Shown: positions 1 through 11,162, numbered from the stretch's first letter. The stretch: DNA of 64,000 bases from Marasmius tenuissimus (GCA_029532415.1 JAQOTA010000044.1:186001-250000); one strand, 5' to 3'. Numbers and translations are program-made. The notes: generated by a model not told the origin, from the sequence alone.

Positions 1-1676
1 CACACTCGTGCAGGATATTGCGGACCCACAGCCCAGCACAGCCACCTCATGCAAGTCTCTTTCCAAACCACTACCATCAATCTCAGGTGGTCCTCATTGC
101 GAGGTAAGTCTGCCTCAACTTTGTACAATAGTTAGAGTAGAATTGTAACAATTATAATTAGACTGTTCTCTAAGTCATTGAGTGAACAAAATGGCTGTGA
201 AAAGCCCCATAAATATCATCTTTATGATAGACTTGAATAAAAAAACCCAGAGACGGAAGCTATGCGCTCTGATGCGATGCTGGGAACTCATTGGGATCCT
301 GATTCAATTTCTCCTTACTCTATCAGTGCACCTGGCAATCCTCAATGGTCAGGACACGAGATGGTAGCCTAACCACTCCTCCAAACCCTCCTCCAGACAA
401 CGAACCCCTCAACCCCTCTGAGCAGGTTGCAGCGGATAAGCTGGAAGAATTTTGTCTGCAGGCCTTTCAAGAAGCTGAGAAAGAGGAAGTGGCACAGGCA
501 GCAGCTTCAACTCATCAACACTGGATTCTTCACCCAAAACTTGTGGGCCTCAGGGTGCAAGCGTGTGTTGGCACCAAGATGTTTACCTCGACATTGTGAC
601 CAGCAGCAATGGCACAACGGCTCAACAGAAGGTAGATGGCATGAATTGATTCATCCATGACATCACTACCATTCAACATGCTCGAGATCTAATCAAGCCC
701 AGCATTGAGAAGAACTTGATGGTGGTTGTGGGTGGTGATCCCGGCCACACCAGCAAGCTCATTTGACGTGTTTTCAACTTTTACTTGGGTTCAAAGTTGG
801 AGGAGAATCACTGGATCATTGTGGGTGTCATCGAGAGGAGTAGTCCAACTGCCGAAGAACTCTTGACCCTTGAACATCTCGAGCTGGATCCAAAGACAAT
901 GCTGGCAAGGGTTTTTGAGTCTCATGAACGCAGAACGGCGTCGGATCACAAACAATGCTGGTCCATAACCAGTGTATGGTCCCAGTTCGCTTGCTCTCTT
1001 AGATTCACTTCCCTGTGACAGCCTCTTATGATATGTGTAGATTTCTTGTATCACTAGTCATAGCTTGTATTGTCTTTGTTATCTTGTGAATTGTCCAACT
1101 TGCTGATTTCTTACGCATACAACCAGACATCTGACAGATGCATGTGACAAACATGCACAAACAAGTCGCAACCATAAATCCACGTTCCCATTTTCCTCCC
1201 TCCCCAACCCTTCTTCTGCTTCTACTACCACTTCCTCAGATCCCTCTCCTTCTCTGATGCCAATCATTACTCCAGATCCCACACAACAATTCAAACAAGC
1301 CAAAGTACAGCCAACTGCAGCTACTTAACGCTCAGAAGGCCAGAGCTGATCAACCTCAACCTCAAGGCTGTGGACCTCAAGCTCAAAACAGTCGACTCCT
1401 CCTCCAATTTCGCTATCACCTCAAACATATCCTCCATGCCTAACATTCAAGGTCAGCTTTGAGCTTCAACATTATCTTCGGTGATCAAGCTCAGCAAGCA
1501 CTCACGGATCACAAACGTTTTTCATTCACAACAAAAGGCTGAAGCACATGAATAGGATTACAAGCAAGGAGAGACCAAGGAATAGGAACTATCGAACTAT
1601 CAAAGTGGATAAACACGCTGCATAAGGAGAGAAAGAGGAGTATAGGATAGAAAGTAACAGAGTCAGTGGAATGGTA
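1..1676. other. Flank left of copia-1; degenerate coding remnants only
   Basis: No gene can be supported. A short plus-strand frame at 345-599 starts MVRTRDG and is proline- and glutamate-rich, like the N terminus of some retrotransposon gag proteins. It stops after 84 codons. A second plus-strand frame at 785-1018 follows in another phase. The stretch 1190-1500 is rich in CCTCAA/CTCAAG runs and has no long frame. I see a decayed gene or retroelement here and no motif that names it. Confidence 0.3.
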
Positions 1677-1681
1677 TGTTG

Positions 1682-1939
1682 TGTTGAGGCAGAGGTCCTG
1701 CCCACGCAGTGGCAGCATGGGACAGACTAGCTCACCTGGAGATAGGCTTAGAGGCAGCAACGAGAGTAGTAAAAGTACTGGTATTGCATGTAGATACAAA
1801 GCTACTTATATACTATACAGAGGTGGCTGTATCTTCTATAACAGGAGTGACTAGGAATAGCATAGATCATAGTGAAACGATTGAAGCATATATGCGGCCC
1901 GATACAACGGTCCATATATCCGGTAGTCCGGATTCAACA
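1682..1939 (-). repeat. copia-1 3' LTR (258 bp)
   Basis: Begins TGTTGAGG and ends TTCAACA on the plus strand, so the element-sense LTR has the usual TG...CA ends. It appears identical to the LTR at 7445-7702. Target duplication TGTTG lies just left at 1677-1681. Confidence 0.96.
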
Positions 1940-1948
1940 CTCCCCCTC
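1940..1948 (-). other. copia-1 polypurine tract
   Basis: In element sense the nine bases GAGGGGGAG directly abut the 3' LTR. This all-purine run is where the primer for plus-strand DNA synthesis is expected to sit. Confidence 0.8.
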
Positions 1949-1980
1949 GCTAAGTGCGGTAGAAGTAGAGCACGAAGCGT

Positions 1981-4900
1981 CTATTCGGACGAATAAAATT
2001 CAAGTCCAAGATGTTCTCTAAAAGCGGAGAACTTGACATGACCCAAATTCTTGGTAAACATGTCCGCAGGATTGTAGGCACCGTCAATAAAGAAAAGATC
2101 GACCTTGCGGTCTGAAACACATTCGCGAATGTAATGATAGCGAATATCAATGTGTTTGGTGCGACGTTCTTGAACTGGGTTAGAGGCGATAAAAATCGAG
2201 CCTTGATTATCTCCACATATGGGAACGGGAGTCATATCAATCCCAAGTTCAGAGAGTAACTGTCGAATCCACACAGCTTGACGACTACAGTCGGATAGCG
2301 CCATGTATTCAGCTTCAGTGGATGAAAGCGCAACAGTCTTCTGGGCGCGTGATTGCCAACAGAAGATGCCACCTGCCAATTTGAAGAAATAGCCCGTGAT
2401 CGACCGACGCTTGATAGGATCAGCAGCCCAATCAGAATCAGTGAATGCTAGTAAACCTCCGTCAGAGGCTCCATCATAGACCAATGCATAGTCTGGAGTT
2501 CCTGCAAGATAGCGGCAAATATAAAGCGCCTTCTTCAGGTGATCCTCCGATGGATTAGCAGAGAATTGAGAAAGCTTTGTAACAGCGTAGGCAATATCTG
2601 GACGAGTGCCAAGCATGATATACAGAAGCGATCCAATCACTGATTGATATCGAGCGCGACGTTCGGGATCAACAGGACCTTCGTTGGGTTGTGGAATATA
2701 GCCGGCGGGAAGAGGAGTATCTGCTGCTTTTGCATTCTGCATGCCAAATCGCTTCAAGACCTTCTTCAAGTAGTCGGTCTGGTCAAGAAGGATTTTACGG
2801 CCTCTGCGACGAATACGCATGCGCAAGAACTCTTTGACTTCTCCAGGATCACGGCATTCCCAACGAGCCATAAACTCGGCTTTCTTCTTTTCGACAAAGG
2901 CTTTGTTGGGTCCAAGGAATAATGCATCGTCGACATAGATCAACGCGATACATTCTTCACCAGTCTCTCGATCTTTGCAGATGAAGAGACCTGCATCGGA
3001 AGTCAGGCGTTTGAAGCCCATTACTTCCATGGACGAGCTGAGAGCACGCCACCACTCAAGAGCGGCTTGCTTCAGTCCATATAATGCACGGCGAAGGCGA
3101 TAGACTTTGCCTTCCTGACCCTTAACCTTGAAACCTTCAGGTTGATCCATATAGATCTCTTCTTTAAGTTCACCATAAAGAAAGGCGTTCTTCACATCCA
3201 ATGCCTGAATGTGCCAGTTTTTGAGAGCTGCAAGTGCGAGCATCATCCGTACAGTTTCAAACCGTACAACTGGTGAGAAGATCTCATCAAAGTCGACACC
3301 TTTGACCTGAGAGAAACCCTTGGCAACAAGTCGAGCTTTCTTTCGACCGTCTGACTTAACGTCAAACACCCATCTGTTTTTGACAGCCTTGCGACCTTTA
3401 GGTAGGTCAACCAATTCGAAGACCTTGCGCTTGCGAAGAGCCTCTAGTTCATCGCGGCAAGCAGCCTTCCATTCTCTCTGCTGCTCAGCTGGCAGCTTCA
3501 GTATGTCACGGAGAGTCCACTCTAAACCTACTCCCCCTTCCTGGGATAATTGTTGCACTAAGCTATCGGGCTGACTCCCCCTGGAGTTACACATGGTAGA
3601 CAGATTGGCACGATTAGTCCCAGGAACTTTTCTAGGTCTGCCTCTCCTACGAGTAGTAGGTGGATCCATGGGTTCTGTATCACCCGTGGCATCTCTCCAT
3701 GTAGAATTTCTCTCCATATCACGCACAATGCGCGAGGGATTATTTGGGTCTCGTTGTTCACCAAATACGTTATCAGGTTGCTTAGTACCCGTCTGTTTCC
3801 TGCCTGAACGCCTTGGCGGCGGAGTCTGCTCTTTACCACCTACTGGTGTAGGTGGCCTGGGAGGCTGGAACGGAGGATCAGGATCAGAGTGTTGACGTTC
3901 ACCCTGAGGTACAGCACCATCTCCATCATCGTCATGAGGAGATTCCGATCGCTTGGGAAGGTTCTTGGGAGGATTTAGATCGTCATCAGACGAATCATCA
4001 TCACTATCCGAAGAGAAGTTGGGATTTTCACCCAATACCGGCGGTATTTCAGGGATTTCACCCACCGGGGTAAAGCCACGCGGTGTCTTATCAGAACACT
4101 TCGGGAACAAATTTTCATCGAACAGAGCAGTAGCGCTTTTGAAGATAGCATTGTTGGACATCTTCATGAAGACATATCCTTTCATGCCTTCCTGAAAACC
4201 GATAAAGGTCATCAGTTCCGAACGCGGAGATAACTTGTTAACTCGACGCTTTTCCGGAATAAACGCATACGCTGCACATCCGAAGACTCGAAGATCCGAA
4301 ACATCCGGTGCACTGCCATGCAACTTCTCATGTGGGGTCAACCAACGTAAACGTTGGGACGGCGTCCGATTATGAAGTGCAACAGCGTGCAACACACAGA
4401 ATTCCCACCAAGAAGGTGGAAGACAAGCATCAAAGCGAAGAGCTTGAGCTTTCTCGACTATGGTCCGATTGAACCGTTCTGCACGACCATTCTGTTCCGG
4501 CGTATATGGAATGCTGGTCAGAATTTTGATACCGTGCTCCTTCAGTACATCATCGAAGGCATCCGATTTGTACTCTCCCCCTCCATCGGACATCCATTCC
4601 TTAATATCAACACCGAATTGTACCTTCACCATAGCAATAAAGTCACGGAGCATCTTGACAGAGTCAGATTTGCGTCGCATGAGCATTGTCCAGCCATGTG
4701 AAGTACAGTCGTCGACAAACGACATATACCATTTGTATTTGTGGTACGACTCAGTGGGGAATTGTTTGAGGTCGGAGTGGATTTTTTCGAAGGGTTTCGA
4801 GGCACGGGTAGTGGAGTCAGGGAACGATCTGGAGTGCATCTTTCCTTCTGCACATCCTCGGCATAACCGGGTTTTCTTCGGTTTTCGGTCAAATTCCGGG

Positions 4901-7269
4901 AAGTTCTTAGTATGCTTCCGAGCTTTATCCAGAGCCTTGTCTGAACAATGTCCGAAACGTCTGTGTAGAACCTTGTAGTCAACTTTATCCATCGTTGACT
5001 TGGCCATTAAGCTACGAGCAGAGGCTTTCTGCGAGCTAACCCAATAAATGGTTTGACCAGGCATAAGCGGATACGATACCAAAGACTGGCGTCGACCCTT
5101 TTGATAAAAAGCCAATTTGCTAGATGATCCGCGTACTTGCAGACCACCTTGCAAGAATTCTCCAAGGGAGAGAAGTCGAATTGACAGAAGCGGAACATAA
5201 TAGACAGGATAGAGTCGCGTAATGCGTTCCTCCATACGACCGTCAGATCCTTCAACAGAATGAGAGATGAACACAGTCCCTTTCCCCTTGATTTGGATAG
5301 GGTTGTCCTTCTGTGCAGTGTTTAGCTGCGGTCCATTGTTCATGGGTTCGTACTCGGCAAAATCTTCGAGATCATAAGTGAAGTGCGATGAAGCACCTGA
5401 ATCTACGATCCACTCTTGCGAGTTTCCAGTCGCCTTCTTTCCCTTACAATTGGCACATGTGGCAAAGTGATCACCAATATATTGCGCAAATTTCATACGG
5501 GACACGATACTCGAACTACTACGTTTAGAAGCGGCTAATAGAGCGGCGCACTGTAGGTTTGTATCAGTGTTAGAAGAAAGACTGAGATAAGGCACTTGCC
5601 TGTCATCGTCAGATTCCTCAGATCCGATGGAGACCGAATCGTACTCAACATCGTCGGTAAAACCAGCGGCATCTGCGATCTCGCTGTCAACGTCCATGGC
5701 ACTTCCACTCGCAATCTCCATACGCAAAGAATCGTTTACAGCGTTCAACGCGATACGATCCTCACGCTCAGAGTCGGAGTCCTCATAGAAAGAATCATAG
5801 AGGTCATAAACCTTCTCGACGCTCTTAGCACGCTTTGCAGGTGGAGCAGTGGAGAAGGGACCATCAATACGATGCTTAAGGGAGGAAGAGGAAGCAGCCA
5901 CATATCCCTGTTCCATAGGTTCAAGGACATGGGCATACTTGGGAACACCAAGACGATCGGCAAGACTGCGAGCAGCCTGAGCATTCTCAAAAACAGTACC
6001 ACCAGAGGTAGCACCGGAGAAACGCTGCATATAGAGTGGATCCCGGGATCGGTCCGCGGGATGTACGACAGATGGAGTATCAGGAACGATGGGTGGTGAA
6101 GAGATGGACAAATGAGAGAGGGAAGCAATGTGAGAATGACCCTTGTGAGAGGAGTCACCCTTGTTGTCCTGAGAATCACCCTTCTTCTTCCTGCCACGTC
6201 GGTTATTCTTCTTCTTCTGGTCGTTGTCGTTCTTAGATTGGTTGTTATTATTAGACGTCGACGAAGGAGGATTAGACTGCTGGTTAAACTTTGGGTCCTT
6301 GTCCTTCTTCTTGACAGAAGAGATGCGCGACGCGAGAGGAGCGGGTTTGCGGGATTCGTAGTGGTTAATGACGGCATCATGAGCCACTTCGAAAGTAAGT
6401 TCAGCTGGCGAGTTACCATTGGTAGCAAATTCACGAGCGTTGGCCCATGACTGTGGAATGATAGAGAGGAGGAGCATGGCTCTAACGAGGGTAGGAAGAT
6501 CGATCTGAGCTTCAGTGAGCTGGCCGAATAAGAGTTCGAGTTTAGCAATTTCGGGAACGGGGTTACCGCCGGACAAACGAAACTCCATGACCGACTTGAA
6601 GTCAGCCCAAACAGACACAGAAGTCTGTTGACCATAACGAGCTTTGATCTTCTCCCAAGCACCCCAAGCTGTATCATCATCCTCAATAATACTCTGCACG
6701 GCAATGGTGGTGGTGGCACGTAGTGCACCCATGGCCTTGAATTCATACTTCTTCCAACGTCGATTATCCTTCTCATACCTGAGAACCTCCTTCTCATACC
6801 TTTCCAAAGCGTTAGCATACTGCTCCAGGTCCCTAGCATACTGCTGCATCTGAGCGTCGGTAGGAGATACCGTCTCCGTGCGTGTAGTCGCTTCAGTTGT
6901 AGTTGTAGCAGCAACAGTGACAGTGCGAGTAGTTGGCTTGGGTTCTGCTGGTTCTTTAGGTTTGTCGGGTTCAGTAGGTTCAGGATCGTTGTTGGTGTAA
7001 TGGTCGTAGAACTCGTTGATCATCGCATAGGTACCAAGACCCTTGGACCACTTGCGCCAGTTGACACCGCTGAAGACCTCAACGGTGGGGATAAGGGTAG
7101 ACATAACAGGAGCCATAGCGATCTGGAGTAATAAAACAACGATCAGCATAGGTTCATCATCATAGGCAATGATAAAAGAAATCACTGCACGGTCAACGGC
7201 GATAGCCATCGATCGTTGTTGAGGACACATTCCACCATCGTCAAACATCAATGAAGATGTCGACTTCAC
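1981..7269 (-). CDS. copia-1 Gag-Pol polyprotein, intact
   Basis: A single 1762-residue frame encodes all enzymes for retrotransposition. Gag occupies roughly the first 400 residues (FSGVNWRKW near residue 70), followed by a basic N/K/Q-rich tract. The aspartic protease has DSGASSHF with Asp near 623. A GAG-pre-integrase zinc-binding region (HRRFGH...CRGC) precedes the integrase core, with catalytic D833, D895 and E931 in D-D35-E spacing. The reverse transcriptase shows its YVDD box at 1445-1448. RNase H carries ALSSTEAEY near 1652 and ends with KHIDIRYHYIRE and NPADMFTK. No stop or frameshift was seen. Gag and Pol share one frame, as in many copia elements, so their ratio must be set some other way. 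The true start may be a Met about 50 residues in (MAPVMST), since the first 50 residues look unlike Gag. Confidence 0.96.
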   Translation of the reverse strand: MKSTSSLMFDDGGMCPQQRSMAIAVDRAVISFIIAYDDEPMLIVVLLLQIAMAPVMSTLIPTVEVFSGVNWRKWSKGLGTYAMINEFYDHYTNNDPEPTEPDKPKEPAEPKPTTRTVTVAATTTTEATTRTETVSPTDAQMQQYARDLEQYANALERYEKEVLRYEKDNRRWKKYEFKAMGALRATTTIAVQSIIEDDDTAWGAWEKIKARYGQQTSVSVWADFKSVMEFRLSGGNPVPEIAKLELLFGQLTEAQIDLPTLVRAMLLLSIIPQSWANAREFATNGNSPAELTFEVAHDAVINHYESRKPAPLASRISSVKKKDKDPKFNQQSNPPSSTSNNNNQSKNDNDQKKKNNRRGRKKKGDSQDNKGDSSHKGHSHIASLSHLSISSPPIVPDTPSVVHPADRSRDPLYMQRFSGATSGGTVFENAQAARSLADRLGVPKYAHVLEPMEQGYVAASSSSLKHRIDGPFSTAPPAKRAKSVEKVYDLYDSFYEDSDSEREDRIALNAVNDSLRMEIASGSAMDVDSEIADAAGFTDDVEYDSVSIGSEESDDDRQVPYLSLSSNTDTNLQCAALLAASKRSSSSIVSRMKFAQYIGDHFATCANCKGKKATGNSQEWIVDSGASSHFTYDLEDFAEYEPMNNGPQLNTAQKDNPIQIKGKGTVFISHSVEGSDGRMEERITRLYPVYYVPLLSIRLLSLGEFLQGGLQVRGSSSKLAFYQKGRRQSLVSYPLMPGQTIYWVSSQKASARSLMAKSTMDKVDYKVLHRRFGHCSDKALDKARKHTKNFPEFDRKPKKTRLCRGCAEGKMHSRSFPDSTTRASKPFEKIHSDLKQFPTESYHKYKWYMSFVDDCTSHGWTMLMRRKSDSVKMLRDFIAMVKVQFGVDIKEWMSDGGGEYKSDAFDDVLKEHGIKILTSIPYTPEQNGRAERFNRTIVEKAQALRFDACLPPSWWEFCVLHAVALHNRTPSQRLRWLTPHEKLHGSAPDVSDLRVFGCAAYAFIPEKRRVNKLSPRSELMTFIGFQEGMKGYVFMKMSNNAIFKSATALFDENLFPKCSDKTPRGFTPVGEIPEIPPVLGENPNFSSDSDDDSSDDDLNPPKNLPKRSESPHDDDGDGAVPQGERQHSDPDPPFQPPRPPTPVGGKEQTPPPRRSGRKQTGTKQPDNVFGEQRDPNNPSRIVRDMERNSTWRDATGDTEPMDPPTTRRRGRPRKVPGTNRANLSTMCNSRGSQPDSLVQQLSQEGGVGLEWTLRDILKLPAEQQREWKAACRDELEALRKRKVFELVDLPKGRKAVKNRWVFDVKSDGRKKARLVAKGFSQVKGVDFDEIFSPVVRFETVRMMLALAALKNWHIQALDVKNAFLYGELKEEIYMDQPEGFKVKGQEGKVYRLRRALYGLKQAALEWWRALSSSMEVMGFKRLTSDAGLFICKDRETGEECIALIYVDDALFLGPNKAFVEKKKAEFMARWECRDPGEVKEFLRMRIRRRGRKILLDQTDYLKKVLKRFGMQNAKAADTPLPAGYIPQPNEGPVDPERRARYQSVIGSLLYIMLGTRPDIAYAVTKLSQFSANPSEDHLKKALYICRYLAGTPDYALVYDGASDGGLLAFTDSDWAADPIKRRSITGYFFKLAGGIFCWQSRAQKTVALSSTEAEYMALSDCSRQAVWIRQLLSELGIDMTPVPICGDNQGSIFIASNPVQERRTKHIDIRYHYIRECVSDRKVDLFFIDGAYNPADMFTKNLGHVKFSAFREHLGLEFYSSE

Positions 7270-7429
7270 AGGTCCAGAACCGGTGTTAACGGTCTGCCCA
7301 TCATGACAGCGATTAAGCAGTCACAATGGTTATCGAGTGCAACGACCACAATAGCGCATCATCATAGGCAGCACACAGTAAAGGTGCACATCCTAGAGAG
7401 CTGCCATCGCAGGGCACATCGATAGGGCA

Positions 7430-7444
7430 CCGGGGCCCATAACC
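7430..7444 (-). other. copia-1 primer-binding site, half-tRNA (initiator Met) type
   Basis: Directly inside the 5' LTR, the element-sense sequence is GGTTATGGGCCCCGG. This is complementary to an anticodon arm of the form CCGGGGCCCAUAACC, whose CAU anticodon and flanking bases are those of eukaryotic initiator tRNA-Met. It does not match a tRNA 3' CCA end. Drosophila copia and yeast Ty5 are known to prime from such a cleaved half-tRNA, so the same mechanism is inferred here. Confidence 0.85.
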
Positions 7445-7702
7445 TGTTGAGGCAGAGGTCCTGCCCACGCAGTGGCAGCATGGGACAGACTAGCTCACCT
7501 GGAGATAGGCTTAGAGGCAGCAACGAGAGTAGTAAAAGTACTGGTATTGCATGTAGATACAAAGCTACTTATATACTATACAGAGGTGGCTGTATCTTCT
7601 ATAACAGGAGTGACTAGGAATAGCATAGATCATAGTGAAACGATTGAAGCATATATGCGGCCCGATACAACGGTCCATATATCCGGTAGTCCGGATTCAA
7701 CA
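7445..7702 (-). repeat. copia-1 5' LTR (258 bp)
   Basis: The element-sense 5' LTR (promoter end). Same bases as the 3' LTR; flanked on the right by target duplication TGTTG at 7703-7707. Confidence 0.96.
7566..7577 (-). promoter_or_regulatory. TATA-like box in copia-1 5' LTR
   Basis: Element-sense TATATAAG lies about the middle of the 258-bp LTR, a normal place for the core promoter that starts the genomic RNA. Called from motif and position only. Confidence 0.5.
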
Positions 7703-7805
7703 TGTTGTGTTGTTTCTCATCGTATGTGTAGTCTTCCAAGCTGAAATAGGTATACTGGACCTAGAACAATGAACAAGGAAGCAACAGCGCGCCATATCTG
7801 GATCA

Positions 7806-9960
7806 GAGCTCAGGGATTTGGACCAGATCTGGCCTGGCAGCAGTCAGACATGCCACCATCTCTGGAGTAAAGCCAGCTTGCCCATATTCCCCGTGCATGC
7901 TCAGTTGGCCCCAATTGTGCAGGTTGAGGGGCAGGTTAGGTTTCATGGCCAAGTTCCTTTGGCTCCATTGCATTGACCTGGAGATTGCATCCAATGTCCT
8001 TGCAATGTTCCTCTTTTGTTCATTCCTCCTGTTTCCCCTCCTATACTTGAACCCTTCCCTCGCATCGGCTTTCTGGCTTAACTACACCTGAGTTGCCTCC
8101 TCCAACCGCCACAGGTGCTTATGCACGGCCCTCACTCTGCCACCATGACCCCTCACCTCCTCATCTGACGGCATACCGTCACGCCCCAGCAGTTGCAACA
8201 TCTCTACCAGCTGGGGTTGCCTGAGAGTCCTCGCCTCTTTGATATGCCAGTCGTATTCCTTACATGTAGTGTCAGATGTGAAATATACTTCATAAAAACA
8301 ATGCCAATGGACTTACCCTCCTCTGCACCCCTTGGGCTTGGGATACAATCCTTTGCTCATTCCACCTCGCAATACCAGCGGCCAAGTTCTTACTGTGGAG
8401 GTAAGAGACGTGTTTGACAATGTGTTTGATCGTGTTCAACAGCCGCGTCTTATCGGGGTCGTCCCAGTTGTGACGCCTTTCTGTTGCCCTAGCCTCACTA
8501 TTCATTTGAGGAATGAGGATCTCCTTGAGAAACGCAGCGGCTATGCATTTATTGAAGACCCAGGCCCAAGGGGTGCTGTTTGGGGAGAACACGACCGTCC
8601 TAGCAGGGAGAATGCCCCTTGCCAACACAGAGTATATGATGTCTGTACCAAGGTAGTCTTTCCTCTGTCTAGCCAACTGTTAGGATCGTGCGGATATGAC
8701 AGCCCGGACGGAGGTCCGAGCGGAAGAGACCGGAAGCCGACAAGCCGGAATGGACTAGTCGGAGTTGGAGAGATTCCGACGACCGGAAGGCCGAACGGAT
8801 GGCTGGACAATAGTCGAAGGTTTCGCCAACGACACCGTTGAGTTGAGTTTGTCCTTGACCGGAAGGAAAGGAAGATAAAGATGAAGAGGAGATAGAGATA
8901 AAGAGACGGAATGAGACGAATGAGATATATGGAAACCAAGTTGATTTTAATTCTGAGGAATACAAGTCGTGAAGTATCTAGCTTATATATGTATCGATCT
9001 CCGAGACCTCCGAAGGGGTTCCGGCGATCGTAGTACCGAAGGTGAGTCATGAGCGGGAGAGAATGTATGTACAGTACGGAATCCGAGACGGAGGGTGAAG
9101 TCCCGGAGTCGGAGATGAATCGGAAATGAAGTGTCAAAATGGAATGTACGGGATGAGTCATAATAGAATGGAAATCGGAATGTCGGAATGCAGAGTAAAC
9201 GTACTACTCGGAAATGAACGGTGTATATGTATCTCCGATCCGTAAGTATCGGGGACACGACGTCGGAATCCGAAGTCATGTTCCGGATAGGATCGTGAAG
9301 GAAGAGAAAACATAAAGTAGATTCCGAGTATCGGAATCTCCGGAAGGTGGATAGAGGCCTTCGGAAACCCCGGAACCGGCATGGATGTAACACCAACCCC
9401 CCTCCATTATATTCGGTCTGAACTTTGGAAGGACACTAAATCAGTGATTGGATTGATGAAAGAGGACTGGAGGAAATGCACATATCCATCTCAACAGGTT
9501 GTTGGGCACGTCAAGTCAGTTCAACATCCGTCCAAAACCTCTTGATCTGCTCTCAAATTATTTTACTGTCCTCTGTATCTTCAACGTCTTGTGGCTCGTA
9601 GTTGGGGGTCGTAGCGGGCTCCTCTCCTAAAGGTGGCCGGTTGGCGATCCCCACCGCCTGATTGACAATGTTTCAGAAGATCCACAAAAGAGGCAAGAAT
9701 ATTGCAGTCTCTCGTTGATAGACCTACAGGAAGAATGCAGTCAGATCAGGATACCGCCCAACGTACAGAGTCTATGTACGTCTGGGGATGGTTCATTGCC
9801 AAAGATTTGTTGCCAGAAGGTGGCCACACCATTGGCAAAGGTGTTCTGTGGTCGACTAATAAGCACTGGGCTTGCGACAGCAGTGGAAGGACATACACTG
9901 GTTGGCTGGCGGTCTGGAGAACGAGGCTTCAATGACAAGGATTCACAAGAATGAGAGCAG
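7806..9960 (-). pseudogene. Unidentified minus-strand gene split by a solo LTR
   Basis: Two minus-strand frames look coding: 8290-8676 (128 codons, with FLKEILIPQMNSEARATERR and a helical KHIVKHVSYLHSKNL segment) and 7803-7994 (LDAISRSMQWSQRNLAMKPN). The frame at 8676 stays open across the LTR insertion once one target-site copy is removed, running into sequence from 9398 up. Farther right a proline-rich frame at 9741-9938 may be an upstream exon. I do not recognise the family. Introns are likely but cannot be placed. The gene can no longer make its original product because of the 715-bp insertion and a stop about 60 bases upstream of it. Confidence 0.4.
8678..9392. repeat. Solo LTR, 715 bp, target duplication CCAAC
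   Basis: The segment starts TGTTAGG and ends TGTAACA. It is flanked by perfect 5-bp repeats CCAAC at 8673-8677 and 9393-9397. It has no coding content and is rich in CCGGA/TCCGG words (GGAATCCGA, CCGGAAC), unlike its flanks. Those traits fit a solo LTR of a gypsy-type element left by LTR-LTR recombination. Orientation is not clear because both ends begin TGTTA in their own sense. No other copy is in the window. Confidence 0.88.
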
Positions 9961-10098
9961 TGTACGATACCTTGGGCTGAGCATCATTGTCATGTTGTCA
10001 CGGGGCATTTTCAACTGGCAGAGTGGGATACTACAAGAGACTTTTGTAGCCTCCTGAACACTCCCAGGCCCAGTCATGCCTCAGCACTAGCAGGACTT

Positions 10099-10880
10099 GT
10101 GGGTCCCGAAAAACACTGGAGCAAGTCTCTAAATGATTGGGTACTCACTTCAATTGACTTACAGTGTACTAACATTGTGGGTACACTACTCAAAGGCAGT
10201 GGCACAATCTGGTTTCCGGATTATGTTGAAGCTACGCCTGATTCATTTGACTGGAGTGCTCTGTACCTCACTCAAATGTCCTTTATGGAAGTCATAAGTG
10301 GACTTCATCATAGGTTTATCCATGATGCTTCATTATCTCACATTGGAGAGAAGCTCAAGGATGTACGATACTCTGCCAGTGGTGGAGTTAAAGGTGTGTT
10401 TAGCACCATGGTTTGTTATGCGAAATGTATGCCAAGCCCTCCAGACTCTTATACCTTCAAGCAGCAACTGCTCTTGAAACTCCCTGAATCCATGTCAAAC
10501 AACATGACTCCAATTCATGGTGTATCTGCCAAAGCATCCACTGTGGATGCGATTATGCAGGCAGTTCTGACTTGTGAGTGGAAATCACTACCCTTAATCT
10601 TTATCCCAATAGGGAAAATGATCTTAACGCTACAAGGTCCAAGCCCAACGACATGCCACAGAGTAATCCCAAACCACCCAACCAGTATTATCAGAAGGTG
10701 AATGTCAATGGGAAGCCTGGCAAACACCTCTACCATATGGTTGAGGTTTCAGATGAAGAATCTGATTCAAAGAGTAACACTTCAGAGCCAGCTGATGAGG
10801 TTCTTGCTGCCATGGGTTTCAGCGCAGGGTCTGACAACAATTCTGGTGATGAATCTGATTCTTGGGATGGTTCACAGTAG
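10099..10880 (+). pseudogene. Retrotransposon Gag fragment
   Basis: The frame 10099-10701 reads like the gag domain common in basidiomycete LTR elements: SFMEVISGLHHRFIHDASL, then VRYSASGGVKGVF, then a PPDSYTFKQQLLLKLPE segment and a short STVDAIMQAVLTCEW end. After a frame change near 10600 the frame 10578-10880 continues with HMVEVSDEES and an acidic serine-rich tail, ending at a TAG. No protease or RT follows. About 280 bp downstream an LTR fragment in the same orientation begins, preceded by the purine-rich AGGCAGAG. This suggests a deleted element, gag plus 3' LTR. Family assignment rests on remembered gag patterns. Confidence 0.6.
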
Positions 10881-11162
10881 CAACCGCTGATGACAACATG
10901 CAGAGCGCACACCCAAACCAACATTTGTGATCTTTCTGGATCCTCGTTCTTGGCAACCTTCTTTGCTATGCTGATGTATTCAACTCTGGCGACAATGTCA
11001 CTTGTGTTAACTGTTTTGCCCGCTGGCCTTTATTCACTACATGCCCTTGTGTTTGGGTAAGCCCAACATAGCTATCACAGAAAGTCGTTTGAAACATATC
11101 AATGTCAGAGTCTGGTTGTCCACCATTTTGTCGATGCACATGAGTCTTACGTTCAGGCAGAG

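Larger units (their letters stand above)
1682..7702 (-). mobile_element. copia-1: complete Ty1/copia LTR retrotransposon
   Basis: A full-length element on the minus strand: 258-bp LTRs at 1682-1939 and 7445-7702, a primer-binding site, one long gag-pol frame and a polypurine tract, in the order expected for Ty1/copia (protease, integrase, then RT and RNase H). The insertion is flanked by a perfect 5-bp target duplication TGTTG (1677-1681 and 7703-7707). The two LTRs look identical base for base by eye and the frame has no stop, so it inserted very recently and may still be mobile. A solo LTR of the same family lies at 12881-13138. Certain as to class; activity is inferred. Confidence 0.97.

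Noticed and set aside
5745..6914. A 389-codon second frame inside copia-1
   Set aside because: It overlaps the gag-pol frame on the same strand in another phase, is Arg/Leu/Ser-heavy without motifs, and is a shadow of the biased N/K/Q-rich gag tract.
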